From DATBMY01 sp036554605 (GTDB lineage Bacteria; Acidobacteriota; Blastocatellia; UBA7656): a DNA stretch of 6,573 nucleotides. The stretch is taken from contig DATBMY010000527.1 in the NCBI GenBank assembly GCA_036554605.1, forward strand, positions 1-6,573, in the 5' to 3' direction. Made by a program: the position numbers and the translations under genes. Each line of letters starts with the position of its first letter. Position 1 is the first letter of the stretch. The notes beneath the pieces are model-generated. The model saw only the letters and a program-made list of their open reading frames with translations. It was not told where the DNA came from and made no database searches. Positions 1 through 6,464 of the stretch are shown piece by piece.

Positions 1-1
1 G

Positions 2-478
2 TACAGAGTCGGAGACAAGGTTCATTTCACAGTCTCAGGCCGTGAAGCGGATTTTCAGACTTGCATGGTCAACTCGAACGACCCCGGATTCCCGATGCGC
101 GTCGAGTGCAAGGCCTTCAAGCAGTGGGGCGCGGGCTCTTACATTGTTTACGGCAAGGGCCACATCCGCGCGATGAAGGATACGGAATCGAAAACCGAAA
201 CGAAGAAAGAGCACGCCGGCGACGCGAACAGCAAACCTAATGATAGGCAACCCCCCGCGCAGAAGAGATGGGACTCTGGTGACGAGTGGCGCGGCGAGTT
301 CGCGGTCGGGGACAAGATTCAATTCAGCATCTCAGGCCGCTCGGCTGATTCCCAGACCTGTACTGTGGCTGAGAACGAGCCCGACCGCGTGATGCGAGTC
401 AAGTGCGAAGCCTTCAAGCAATGGGACGCGGGCACTTACATAGTTCACGCGAAGTATTACGTCCGCACGAAAGATGAC
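2..478 (+). repeat. Two copies of a ~180-bp coding module, 297 bp apart
   Basis: Copy 1 is at 2-181 and copy 2 at 299-478, in the same frame, with start-to-start distance 297 bp (99 codons). The protein copies share 33 of 60 residues and align without gaps, so this is an old intragenic duplication. The linker between them is polar and not conserved with the second linker. Further copies may lie to the left, outside the window. Confidence 0.75.
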
Positions 479-787
479 GGGGCCAAAAGAAAAGAACCGG
501 AGCCTGCCTTCAATGAGAAGAACCCGGCCGGGAAGCAGCCCCCTGCTGGCCTGAAAGGAGGCGAATATGCATGCTACGGAGTTGGCGGCCGGATCATGAT
601 CGGCTTGGGCTTCAAGGTCCTGGCTGGCAACCGTTACACCAACCTGGAGGGCCGCAACCCCGGCTCTTTTAGTATTACGGGCGATAGTGTAAAGTTCCGC
701 GGCGGACATCTCGACGGAAAGACCGGCAGAAATCTGCGCGGCCATAGCTTCACGATCGGCGCGCAGGCAGAGTGCGAGCCATACTAA
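2..787 (+). CDS. Partial gene (5' end missing): repeat-module protein of unknown function
   Basis: The reading frame is open to the left edge, so the ATG at 65 is internal: the codons before it (from base 2) already encode the start of a module that recurs later. Two modules of about 60 residues lie at 2-181 and 299-478; by hand alignment 33 of 60 residues are identical. Shared landmarks are VGDK, SGR, QTC, MRV, C, AFKQW, AG and YIV, then a basic end. Charged, Pro- and Lys-rich linkers separate the modules. The last ~75 residues form a different Gly-rich domain: GGEYACYGVGG, then NRYTNLEGRNPGSFSI, VKFRGGHLDGKTGRNL and a final cysteine near the C-terminus. I do not recognise a named family with certainty. 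The GD-x-(hydrophobic) start and the aromatic/Gly end of the module resemble small SH3-like (Tudor/Agenet-type) barrels, which would suggest binding rather than catalysis; that is inference. Cellular location cannot be judged because the N-terminus is absent. The stop is TAA at 785-787. Confidence 0.8.
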   Translation, partial: YRVGDKVHFTVSGREADFQTCMVNSNDPGFPMRVECKAFKQWGAGSYIVYGKGHIRAMKDTESKTETKKEHAGDANSKPNDRQPPAQKRWDSGDEWRGEFAVGDKIQFSISGRSADSQTCTVAENEPDRVMRVKCEAFKQWDAGTYIVHAKYYVRTKDDGAKRKEPEPAFNEKNPAGKQPPAGLKGGEYACYGVGGRIMIGLGFKVLAGNRYTNLEGRNPGSFSITGDSVKFRGGHLDGKTGRNLRGHSFTIGAQAECEPY

Positions 788-1014
788 GTGATCATTGTCC
801 TAGGTCAGCAGCGGATGTGCCCGAGAAGCGAGAGCTTCACAGTAGCATTCGTCAGGGGGATTGAGGCTCTGTTTTCTCAGCTCTGGCATGAATTCATAGA
901 TCGAGGATTTAGCCGGTCGTGGCAGGGGCTGTTGAATACCGTAAAGCTGAAGCTACTGAGCTACAATCTGCGCCACTGCGGCATTGTTTCAGCCTGATCA
1001 ACTCAAGACTGAGG
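788..1014. other. Intergenic stretch, no supported gene
   Basis: There is an open frame from a GTG directly after the upstream stop, but it has no ribosome binding site of its own and its translation (many Cys, Ser and Trp, no motif) looks random. The only structure I see is a small hairpin at 825-838: GAAGC, loop GAGA, GCTTC. It has no T-tract, so it is at best a weak end signal for the upstream gene. Confidence 0.5.
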
Positions 1015-1038
1015 TTTAGTAACAAGTCTAGTAACAAA
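1015..1038 (+). repeat. Tandem 12-bp direct repeat (TAGTAACAA core)
   Basis: Two adjacent 12-mers, 1015-1026 and 1027-1038, match at 10 of 12 positions and share the core TAGTAACAA (1017-1025 and 1029-1037). They sit 60-85 bp upstream of the tRNA fragment. They could be the remains of a coding repeat (see the integrase-tail entry) or binding sites for a recombinase. The sequence alone does not decide between these. Confidence 0.6.
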
Positions 1039-1048
1039 ACCGTCCTAA
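1016..1048 (+). pseudogene. Possible remnant of the 3' end of a tyrosine-integrase gene
   Basis: In one frame this short stretch reads LVTSLVTKPS followed by TAA. I remember similar Leu-Val-Thr repeats at the very C-terminus of site-specific integrases from soil bacteria, encoded next to a tRNA gene, and a tRNA fragment indeed follows 51 bp later. The frame is closed by TGA at 1010-1012 just upstream and no catalytic Arg/His/Tyr region is present nearby. If real, only the tail survives. The identification rests on memory and position and is weak. Confidence 0.22.
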
Positions 1049-1098
1049 ATGGGCCTAAAAGGGGCGAAGTCAGGCGAGATAAACCTGAGAAAACAGAA

Positions 1099-1165
<67 letters not shown>

Positions 1166-1170
1166 CATCT

Positions 1171-1201
1171 GAGGGCCGCCGCAAGGGGGCCTTCCCATTT
1201 T
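1171..1201 (+). terminator. Terminator-like hairpin after the tRNA fragment
   Basis: Seven base pairs (1171-1177 with 1188-1194, one G-T wobble) are extended, after a G-G mismatch, by two C-G pairs closing a GCAA tetraloop at 1181-1184. CC and a short T-run (1198-1201) follow. Its place five bases after the encoded CCA is where a tRNA transcription terminator would be, suggesting that it was carried along with the tRNA 3' end. The T-run is short, so efficiency is uncertain. Confidence 0.5.
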
Positions 1202-1338
1202 GAGTTGGTGATTCCAACGCGGCTCTTGTTGGGTCGAGGTCCCGGCCATTGACTTTCCTCTTATGTAAGCTATCCAACACCGACGCGAGTGATGATTAGC
1301 AAAACTGTTTATCTGCGGCACCCCAGGCGCACAATAAT

Positions 1339-1380
1339 TTGACCGTCTGCCCTTCCATTATTTACTCATCCTTGTATAAT
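1339..1380 (+). promoter_or_regulatory. Candidate sigma70-type promoter(s) for the TPR-CHAT gene
   Basis: A perfect TATAAT is at 1375-1380, but the best -35 at 17 bp (CTTCCA, 1352-1357) matches only three of six bases. A second option is TTGACC at 1339-1344 (five of six) with TTTACT at 1361-1366 (four of six), spacer 16 bp. Either would drive the gene starting at 1632 with a long leader. The local AT-richness supports a promoter, but neither pairing is fully convincing. Confidence 0.35.
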
Positions 1381-1619
1381 ACCGGCGTTGAAGGATTGCC
1401 CTACTGACCCGCAAAGAAATATTCCCCTTCAGAACCGCTCAGGCAATCCGCAGTCTGATCGAGACCGGTAGTACCGACATTCCAACAAGCGCGGCTCGCT
1501 GCTTGATAGGCTGGTCGAATTTGAGCAACACTGGCCGGCGTTAATCGCTGAGCCTTGCCCGGCGTAAGAAACAGTTGTACCGATGAACAGATTCGCACCT
1601 CGAATCCCCCTTAGTCTTT

Positions 1620-1627
1620 AGGAGAAG
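1620..1627 (+). promoter_or_regulatory. Ribosome binding site of the TPR-CHAT gene
   Basis: AGGAGAAG ends four bases before the ATG at 1632; its AGGAG core (1620-1624) is seven bases away, which is ideal spacing. It supports the start that gives a clean signal peptide. Confidence 0.8.
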
Positions 1628-1631
1628 TATT

Positions 1632-4600
1632 ATGCTGTGCGGAAAGCTTCGATGGTTACCCCTGGCATTATATCTGCTGGCGGTAACTGCCAGCGCGCAG
1701 GAAGCGAAACTGGAAGCGGGCAAGGCGGTCGAGCGCGAGATCGCTGGCGGCGAAACGCACTCTTATCAAATCAAACTCACCTCGCGCCAATTTGTTCATG
1801 CGACGCTTAATCAAGTAGGCATTGATCTCAAGCTGTCTTTTGCGGAACCGGATGGCAAGCAGGTTGTTGAGGTAGACCTCAATCGAACCGGCCCAGAAGC
1901 GTTATCGGCTGAACCGGAGGTAAGTGCCGATTACCGGCTCGTTGTACGTGCGATTGGTCCACCTTCCCTCCGGGGATCCTACGTACTCCGGGTAGAAGTG
2001 CGCGCTGAAACCACCGCTGCGGATAAGCAACGTATTGCTGCCGAGCGGCTGATGATCGAAGCGGACGCGTTGTTAAAGGACAAGCGTACGGCTCAGCAGG
2101 CACTTGAAAAGAGCACTCGGGCACTGGAGTTATGGCGTAAAACAGGCGATAGCTTCTGGGAGGCTCGCGTGCTGATGGATATTGGTTACGCCTACAGATA
2201 CCTGTACCGGTGGGACAAGGCGATCGAATCCTACGAGCGGGCGTTAAACATCGCTCGCGCTCTGGGCGATCCTACTATTCAAGCACGATTGTTACTTGGG
2301 TTGGGATTTGCATTTCAAGGCACGGATAGACAACAGGAAGCCCTTGGTTGTTTTGAGCGAGCGCTGGTCGCCGCCCGCGAAGCAAAGGATCGTGTTTCAG
2401 AAGGACAGTCACTAAACTACTTGGGCTTCGCTAATGCCAGCATGGGTCGAAATGAGAAAGCAATTGGCTACTACGAGCAGGCGCTGGCTAGTCTTCGTGA
2501 ACTGGCGAACGAGCGTGGGCAGGCAGACTCACTCTTCGGTTTAGGTAACGCCAACTTCAGTATGAGTCGGTATCAGAAGGCGACTGAGTACTACCAGCAG
2601 TCGCTCGAGAAATATCGCGGGTTGAAAGATCGAGCCGGTGAAGGGACGGCTCTTATGAGTCTGGGAAACGGATATTTCTATCTGAGCGGTTATGAGAAGG
2701 CAATTGAATATTATGAGCAGGCCCGGGTGATCAACATTGAGACGAAAAACCGGGAGGGCGAAGGATATACCCTGCTTAACCTGAGTTTTGCGTATGGAGG
2801 ACTGGGCCGTTATGAAAAAGCGCTCCAATACGCGGAGGAGGCTCTGGCCATATCCCGCGAGGTGAAGAGCCGGACCTCTGAGGCGTACGCACTCGGCATG
2901 ATAGCCGGACTACAGGGGAAACTGGGCAGCTATGAAAAGACAGTCGAGTCTCTTGAACGGGCGCTGGTTATCAATCGCGAGGTTAAGAATCGTAGTGGCG
3001 AAGCCGGCATACTCTCCGGCCTGGGCAATGCATATCGCAATCTTGGCCATTACGAGAAAGCGATTGAGTGCTTTGAGCAGGCGTATGCAATCAGTAACGA
3101 AATAAAAAGCCGCGGTGGTCAAGGGTGGGCACTCAGTGATATCGGACAGGTGTACTGGTATATAAATCGGAACGAGAAGGCGATTGAGAACTACGAAAAG
3201 GCGCTAGAAATTTTCCGTGAAGTGAAAAACCGGATCGGTCAAGGAGGAGTGCTCTTGAATCTGGGCCTAAGCTATCGCTATCTCGGACGTTATGACAAAG
3301 CCATTGAATACTACGAACAAGCACTAGTTATTCACCGTGAGGTGCAGAATCGGGAAGACGAAGGATGGACCCTTAACAATCTGGGTAGTCCGTATCGCCT
3401 GATGGGGCAGCCTCAGAAGGCGATTACCTATTACGAGCAGGCTTTAACCATCTCGCGTGAAATCAAGAATCGATCCCTTGAGGGAAACGTACTCGACAGT
3501 CTAGGGCTTGCGTACCACAGCTTTGGCCGCTACGACACGGCGATTGAATTCTTCAACCAGGCACTTGCCATATACCGCGACATAAAAAACCAGGGATATG
3601 AAGTTACTGTTCTAAAGGATCTGGCAAGCTCCGAGAGGGCGCAGGGCAATCTACTCGCGGCGCGCAGCCACATAGAGGAGAGCCTACATATCGCCGAGTC
3701 CTTGCGGGCTGGCTTCGTCAGCCCAGAATCCCGTGCCTCATTCCTCAGTTCGGTTCAGGACGCTTATCAGCTTTATACAGATCTCCTAATGCGCCAGCAC
3801 AGGGCGGAGCCGACCAAAGGCTTCGACGCTCTCGCCGTTGAGACGAGCGAACGCCAGCGCGCCCGCAGCCTGCTAGACACGCTAATCGAGGCCCGCGCCG
3901 ACCTCCGCCAGGGCGTGGACCCGGCCCTTCTAGAACGCGAGCGAGTGCTTGCCAAACAACTAAACGACAAAGCCCGGACGCAGACCAGCACGCCCGAGCA
4001 GGCCGCCGCCTTGAAGCAGGAGATCAGCCAGCTCGAAACCGATCTCGAACGCGCGCAGGCCGCAATCCGCAAAGCCAGCCCGCGCTTCGCCGCGCTCGTC
4101 CAACCGCAGCCGCTCAAGCTACGTGAGATTCAACAGCAACTCGACGCGGATACGCTGCTGCTCGAATACGCGCTGGGCGAAGAGCGCAGCTATTTGTGGG
4201 CTATCACCAGAGACTCGCTGACGAGCTACGAATTGCCGAAAGGGGAGTTGATTGAGAAAAGCGCACGCCAGGTCTACGAACTGCTGACGGCCCGCAGCAC
4301 CATCAAACGCGGCGAGGCCGCTTCGCAAAAAAGGGCGCGCATCAGTGAAGCGGAAGCCAACCTGCCCGCCGCTGCCCAGGCGCTGAGCCAGACCTTACTC
4401 GCTCCCGTTGCCGCTCAACTCGGCAACAAGCGGCTTGTCATCGTCGCTGACGGCGCGCTGCAATATGTGCCGTTCGCCATGCTCCCGACTCCTGTGAGTC
4501 GAGAGTCGAGAGTTGGGAGTCGAGAGTCGCAGAGAAGGGCGGACTCCAGACCCCCGCTGATCGTCAACCACGAAGTCATCAGCCTGCCGTCGGCTTCGGC

Positions 4601-5411
4601 GCTGGCGATTCAGCGCGCCGAACTCGCCGGCCGCAAGCCGGCGCCGAAGCTGCTGGCGGTCATCGCCGACCCCGTCTTTGACCGCGCCGACGCTCGCCTC
4701 AATGCGCCCGTGGCGGAAACGAACGACAAGGCGCAAGCGCAGGCCATCGCCTTCGACGACGCCCGCAGCCTCGAACACCTGGCCGAAAAATCTGATGACA
4801 AGGCCGGTGCCACAACGACGCGCAGGTTGATAATTCCGCGTTTGCCTTTCACCCGTCAGGAAGCGACCCGCCTGCTCGCGCTCGCGCCGAAGAATTCCAG
4901 TCTTGGCGCCCTTGATTTTCAGGCCAGTCGCACGACCGCGCTTGATCCGGCACTCGGTCAGTATCGCTATCTGCATTTTGCCACGCATGGATATTTAGAC
5001 AGCGAACGTCCGGGCCTGTCGGCGCTGCTGTTCTCGATGCTTGACGCGCAAGGCAAACCACAGAACGGCTTCCTTCGAGCAAACGACATCTACAACCTCA
5101 AGCTGCCCGCCGAGCTGGTGGTCTTGAGCGCGTGCCAGACGGGCCTGGGCAAAGAGATAAAAGGCGAAGGCCTTGTCGGTCTCACCCGCGGCTTCATGTA
5201 CGCCGGTGCGGCGAGAGTAGTCGTCAGCCTGTGGAATGTAAATGATAAAGCGACCGCCGAGTTGATGACCAGATTTTATGAGAAGATGCTGAAACAGGGC
5301 GCACGCCCGGCGGCGGCGCTGAGGGCGGCGCAGGTCGAGATGTGGCGTCTGAAGCAATGGCAATCGCCTTATTACTGGGCGCCATTCACTATGCAGGGCG
5401 AGTGGCGATAA
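1632..5411 (+). CDS. Exported TPR-repeat protein with C-terminal CHAT (caspase-like) domain
   Basis: The protein has 1259 residues. Residues 1-22 are a Sec signal peptide (basic start, Leu/Ala-rich core, cleavage after ASA, then QEAK). Residues ~24-128 form a beta-rich domain of the kind preceding many exported CHAT proteins (pre-peptidase-like). Residues 132-174 are a degenerate helical pair. Residues 175-694 are thirteen 40-residue TPR units, consensus YEKAIEYYEQAL-I-REVKNR. Residues ~695-836 are a helical linker with SERQRARSLL and a coiled-coil-like Glu/Gln/Lys stretch. Residues ~837-1259 are the CHAT domain: LLLEYALGEERSYLW, then LVIVADGALQYVPF, FATHG with the likely catalytic His1119, LSACQTG with the likely catalytic Cys1168, then AGAARVVVSLWNVND and the terminal YYWAPFTMQGEW. 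CHAT domains are clan CD (caspase/separase-type) cysteine peptidases. The dyad is intact here, so activity is plausible, probably outside the cytoplasm, with the TPR array binding a partner. Substrate and pathway are unknown. GC content rises sharply where the TPR array ends, and a 7-bp tandem repeat lies inside the CHAT part. The start is fixed by a strong ribosome binding site and the signal peptide. Confidence 0.95.
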   Translation: MLCGKLRWLPLALYLLAVTASAQEAKLEAGKAVEREIAGGETHSYQIKLTSRQFVHATLNQVGIDLKLSFAEPDGKQVVEVDLNRTGPEALSAEPEVSADYRLVVRAIGPPSLRGSYVLRVEVRAETTAADKQRIAAERLMIEADALLKDKRTAQQALEKSTRALELWRKTGDSFWEARVLMDIGYAYRYLYRWDKAIESYERALNIARALGDPTIQARLLLGLGFAFQGTDRQQEALGCFERALVAAREAKDRVSEGQSLNYLGFANASMGRNEKAIGYYEQALASLRELANERGQADSLFGLGNANFSMSRYQKATEYYQQSLEKYRGLKDRAGEGTALMSLGNGYFYLSGYEKAIEYYEQARVINIETKNREGEGYTLLNLSFAYGGLGRYEKALQYAEEALAISREVKSRTSEAYALGMIAGLQGKLGSYEKTVESLERALVINREVKNRSGEAGILSGLGNAYRNLGHYEKAIECFEQAYAISNEIKSRGGQGWALSDIGQVYWYINRNEKAIENYEKALEIFREVKNRIGQGGVLLNLGLSYRYLGRYDKAIEYYEQALVIHREVQNREDEGWTLNNLGSPYRLMGQPQKAITYYEQALTISREIKNRSLEGNVLDSLGLAYHSFGRYDTAIEFFNQALAIYRDIKNQGYEVTVLKDLASSERAQGNLLAARSHIEESLHIAESLRAGFVSPESRASFLSSVQDAYQLYTDLLMRQHRAEPTKGFDALAVETSERQRARSLLDTLIEARADLRQGVDPALLERERVLAKQLNDKARTQTSTPEQAAALKQEISQLETDLERAQAAIRKASPRFAALVQPQPLKLREIQQQLDADTLLLEYALGEERSYLWAITRDSLTSYELPKGELIEKSARQVYELLTARSTIKRGEAASQKRARISEAEANLPAAAQALSQTLLAPVAAQLGNKRLVIVADGALQYVPFAMLPTPVSRESRVGSRESQRRADSRPPLIVNHEVISLPSASALAIQRAELAGRKPAPKLLAVIADPVFDRADARLNAPVAETNDKAQAQAIAFDDARSLEHLAEKSDDKAGATTTRRLIIPRLPFTRQEATRLLALAPKNSSLGALDFQASRTTALDPALGQYRYLHFATHGYLDSERPGLSALLFSMLDAQGKPQNGFLRANDIYNLKLPAELVVLSACQTGLGKEIKGEGLVGLTRGFMYAGAARVVVSLWNVNDKATAELMTRFYEKMLKQGARPAAALRAAQVEMWRLKQWQSPYYWAPFTMQGEWR
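2154..3713 (+). repeat. Thirteen tandem 120-bp TPR-coding units without an indel
   Basis: Units start at 2154 and every 120 bp after that (2274, 2394 and so on to 3594). Each encodes 40 residues, longer than the classic 34-residue TPR and like the 40-42 residue TPR type of kinesin light chain and NB-ARC/CHAT proteins. Units 1-12 keep the pattern LG-AY-LG-YEKAIEYYEQALAI-REVKNR. Unit 7 is deviant at its LG position and unit 13 is degenerate, acting as a cap. The period never slips, so the array should form one continuous superhelix. Confidence 0.9.
4496..4530 (+). repeat. Five-copy 7-bp tandem repeat (GAGTCGA) inside the CHAT coding region
   Basis: Heptamers start at 4496, 4503, 4510, 4517 and 4524: GAGTCGA, GAGTCGA, GAGTTGG, GAGTCGA, GAGTCGC. 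They encode residues 955-967 (VSRESRVGSRESQ), a polar insert between the strand ending FAMLPTP and the conserved LIVNHEVISLPSAS segment. The position is a surface-loop site in CHAT domains, so the insert is probably tolerated. A change of one or two copies would shift the frame; three copies would not. Confidence 0.8.
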
Positions 5412-5430
5412 TCAAGCATTGAGTTGCTAA

Positions 5431-5450
5431 TGGCGCAGGCTTCTGCGTTG
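5431..5450 (+). terminator. Weak hairpin between the CHAT and NTF2-like genes
   Basis: The core is CGCAG (5434-5438) with CTGCG (5443-5447) around a GCTT loop, extended by wobble pairs to about eight pairs. There is no T-tract after it, so it may only shape or stabilise the mRNA end of the CHAT gene rather than stop transcription. Confidence 0.25.
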
Positions 5451-5564
5451 GTCAAAGTCTAAGATATGACTATCACCACGTGCTCTCAACTCCAATTCCG
5501 GTGCCTGGCTGCGCGAGTCTCCCGTACCTCGCCCGCGAGCCTCACGTGTTCACCCAGTACGGGC

Positions 5565-5570
5565 AGGAGA
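5565..5570 (+). promoter_or_regulatory. Ribosome binding site that decides the NTF2-like gene's start
   Basis: AGGAGA lies with its AGGAG core seven bases before the ATG at 5577. An in-frame upstream ATG at 5466 has no such site and would add 37 residues of non-signal-like sequence in front of a perfect signal peptide. The start at 5577 is therefore preferred. Confidence 0.8.
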
Positions 5571-5576
5571 CCAATC

Positions 5577-6398
5577 ATGAAACAGATTCTGGCAACCGCT
5601 TTGCTGATTCTATCCGCAGCCTCCCTCGCCTCTGCTCAGTGCAGCGAAGCAGACAAGCAGAAGCTGATGGCCTTCGACAGGGCGTGGGGAGAGGCAGGCC
5701 AGCGCGGCGACCGCGCCTTCCTCCAGAATCTTTACGCCGACGACTACATGAACACGAGCCTCGCCGGTACGCTCAATAAGGCACAGGCCATCGAAAATGC
5801 CATCCGTGACGCCGACCGGCGCAGGGCTAACCCGCAGAACGCCGACAACGTCTCTCACGATCACTACGTCATCACTTGCACGCCGAACACCGCGACAATC
5901 ACGCACCGCAACGTCATTACCACGAAGGTGGACGGCAAAGAGCGGAACACCTACACGCGCAGCGTCCACTTTCTAGAGAAGCGGGGCGGGGAGTGGAAGG
6001 TGATCAGCGACGCAGGCGGGCCGCTGGACGACGCCGGGCAGTTACTCTACATGGAGATGGAGTGGAGCGAGGCCGACAAGCGGGGCGACGTGGGTTGGTT
6101 CGAGCGGAATCTCGCCGCCGACTTCTACGGCGTCAGCAGCCTGACGGGGAAGCTCACCACGAAGGCGGAAGAGATCGCGGACATCAGGAACAGGAAGGAG
6201 GTGTATGATTCGGCCGTGTCCTCAGGCATGGACGTTCGGGTGGATGGCAATACGGGGATAGTCACGGGCGTGTACCACCTCACGGGGCGCGATGAGAAGG
6301 GGCAGCCGATGGACCGGCGGATTCGTTACACGGACGTGTACGTCAAGCGCGACGGGCGCTGGGTGGTCGTCGCCTCACAGGGAACGCTCATCAAGTAA
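5577..6398 (+). CDS. Exported protein with two tandem NTF2-like (DUF4440/SnoaL-like) domains
   Basis: The protein has 273 residues. Residues 1-20 are a Sec signal peptide (MKQ, a Leu/Ala/Ile core, cleavage after ASA, then QCSE). Two NTF2-like domains follow. The first, ~24-150, has FDRAWGEAGQRGDRAFLQNLYADDYMNTS, then alternating strands ending in HFLEKRGGEWKVISD. The second, ~155-273, has EMEWSEADKRGDVGWFERNLAADFYGVSS and ends in DVYVKRDGRWVVVASQGT. Both keep the hallmark order: helix with W-x-A-x-x-x-GD, a F/L-x-x-x-L-A-x-D-F/Y segment, and a final strand with R-x-G-x-W-x-V. The family forms cone-shaped pockets that bind small molecules or, in some members, act as enzymes. I see no catalytic residue set that identifies a reaction, so function is unknown. 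It lies 165 bp after the CHAT gene on the same strand; co-transcription is possible, but the gap and a weak hairpin leave room for a separate promoter. Its GC content is high, like the CHAT half of its neighbour. Confidence 0.88.
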   Translation: MKQILATALLILSAASLASAQCSEADKQKLMAFDRAWGEAGQRGDRAFLQNLYADDYMNTSLAGTLNKAQAIENAIRDADRRRANPQNADNVSHDHYVITCTPNTATITHRNVITTKVDGKERNTYTRSVHFLEKRGGEWKVISDAGGPLDDAGQLLYMEMEWSEADKRGDVGWFERNLAADFYGVSSLTGKLTTKAEEIADIRNRKEVYDSAVSSGMDVRVDGNTGIVTGVYHLTGRDEKGQPMDRRIRYTDVYVKRDGRWVVVASQGTLIK

Positions 6399-6425
6399 GG
6401 GTGGCGAGTTAATAAACACGCTTTT

Positions 6426-6464
6426 GCGGGCTCCGTACTGTGAAATTCTTCGGGCGGAGTCCGC
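6426..6464 (+). terminator. 10-bp inverted repeat after the NTF2-like gene
   Basis: GCGGGCTCCG (6426-6435) pairs with CGGAGTCCGC (6455-6464) over ten positions with one G-T wobble, around a 19-base loop. It starts 28 bases after the stop codon, a usual place for a transcript end, but no T-run follows on the + strand. It may be a factor-dependent or stabilising stem, or an operator-like site for the next gene. A second, smaller stem (ACCGC/GCGGT, 6487-6501) follows. Confidence 0.4.

Larger units (their letters stand above)
1202..1631 (+). other. Gene-free leader region before the TPR-CHAT gene
   Basis: About 430 bp lack a supported gene; short open frames on both strands have no ribosome binding site or recognisable motif. 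The part around 1331-1380 is AT-rich and carries promoter-like hexamers (separate entry). If transcription starts there, the TPR-CHAT mRNA has a leader of roughly 240 bases. I see a small stem (GTTGG/CCAAC at 1204-1218) but no known riboswitch or protein-leader pattern. Confidence 0.45.

Noticed and set aside
788..997. Short + strand open frame starting with GTG right after the first stop
   Set aside because: No ribosome binding site, no recognisable motif and a random-looking composition; probably just a frame that stays open by chance.
1249..1277. TTGACT with downstream TATCCA as a promoter
   Set aside because: The -35 is good, but the -10 matches only three of six bases and the resulting leader would be over 350 bases. 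The hexamers at 1339-1380 are better.
2154..3713. Regular 120-bp repetition considered as a CRISPR or satellite array
   Set aside because: The repeats stay in frame, encode TPR units and diverge throughout; there are no identical repeats separated by unique spacers.
4395..4988. Long antisense open frame (197 codons) within the CHAT region
   Set aside because: It is Arg/Gly-rich shadow sequence opposite a high-GC gene whose + strand frame carries clear CHAT motifs.
1632..5411. Assignment to a CRISPR type III-E or gasdermin-type defence system
   Set aside because: No gasdermin-like gene, cas gene or CRISPR array is in the window, and the signal peptide points to export. The NTF2-like neighbour is not a known defence partner.
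5466..5576. Upstream in-frame ATG extending the NTF2-like protein by 37 residues
   Set aside because: The extension lacks a ribosome binding site and buries a clear signal peptide. The ATG at 5577 has AGGAGA at good spacing.
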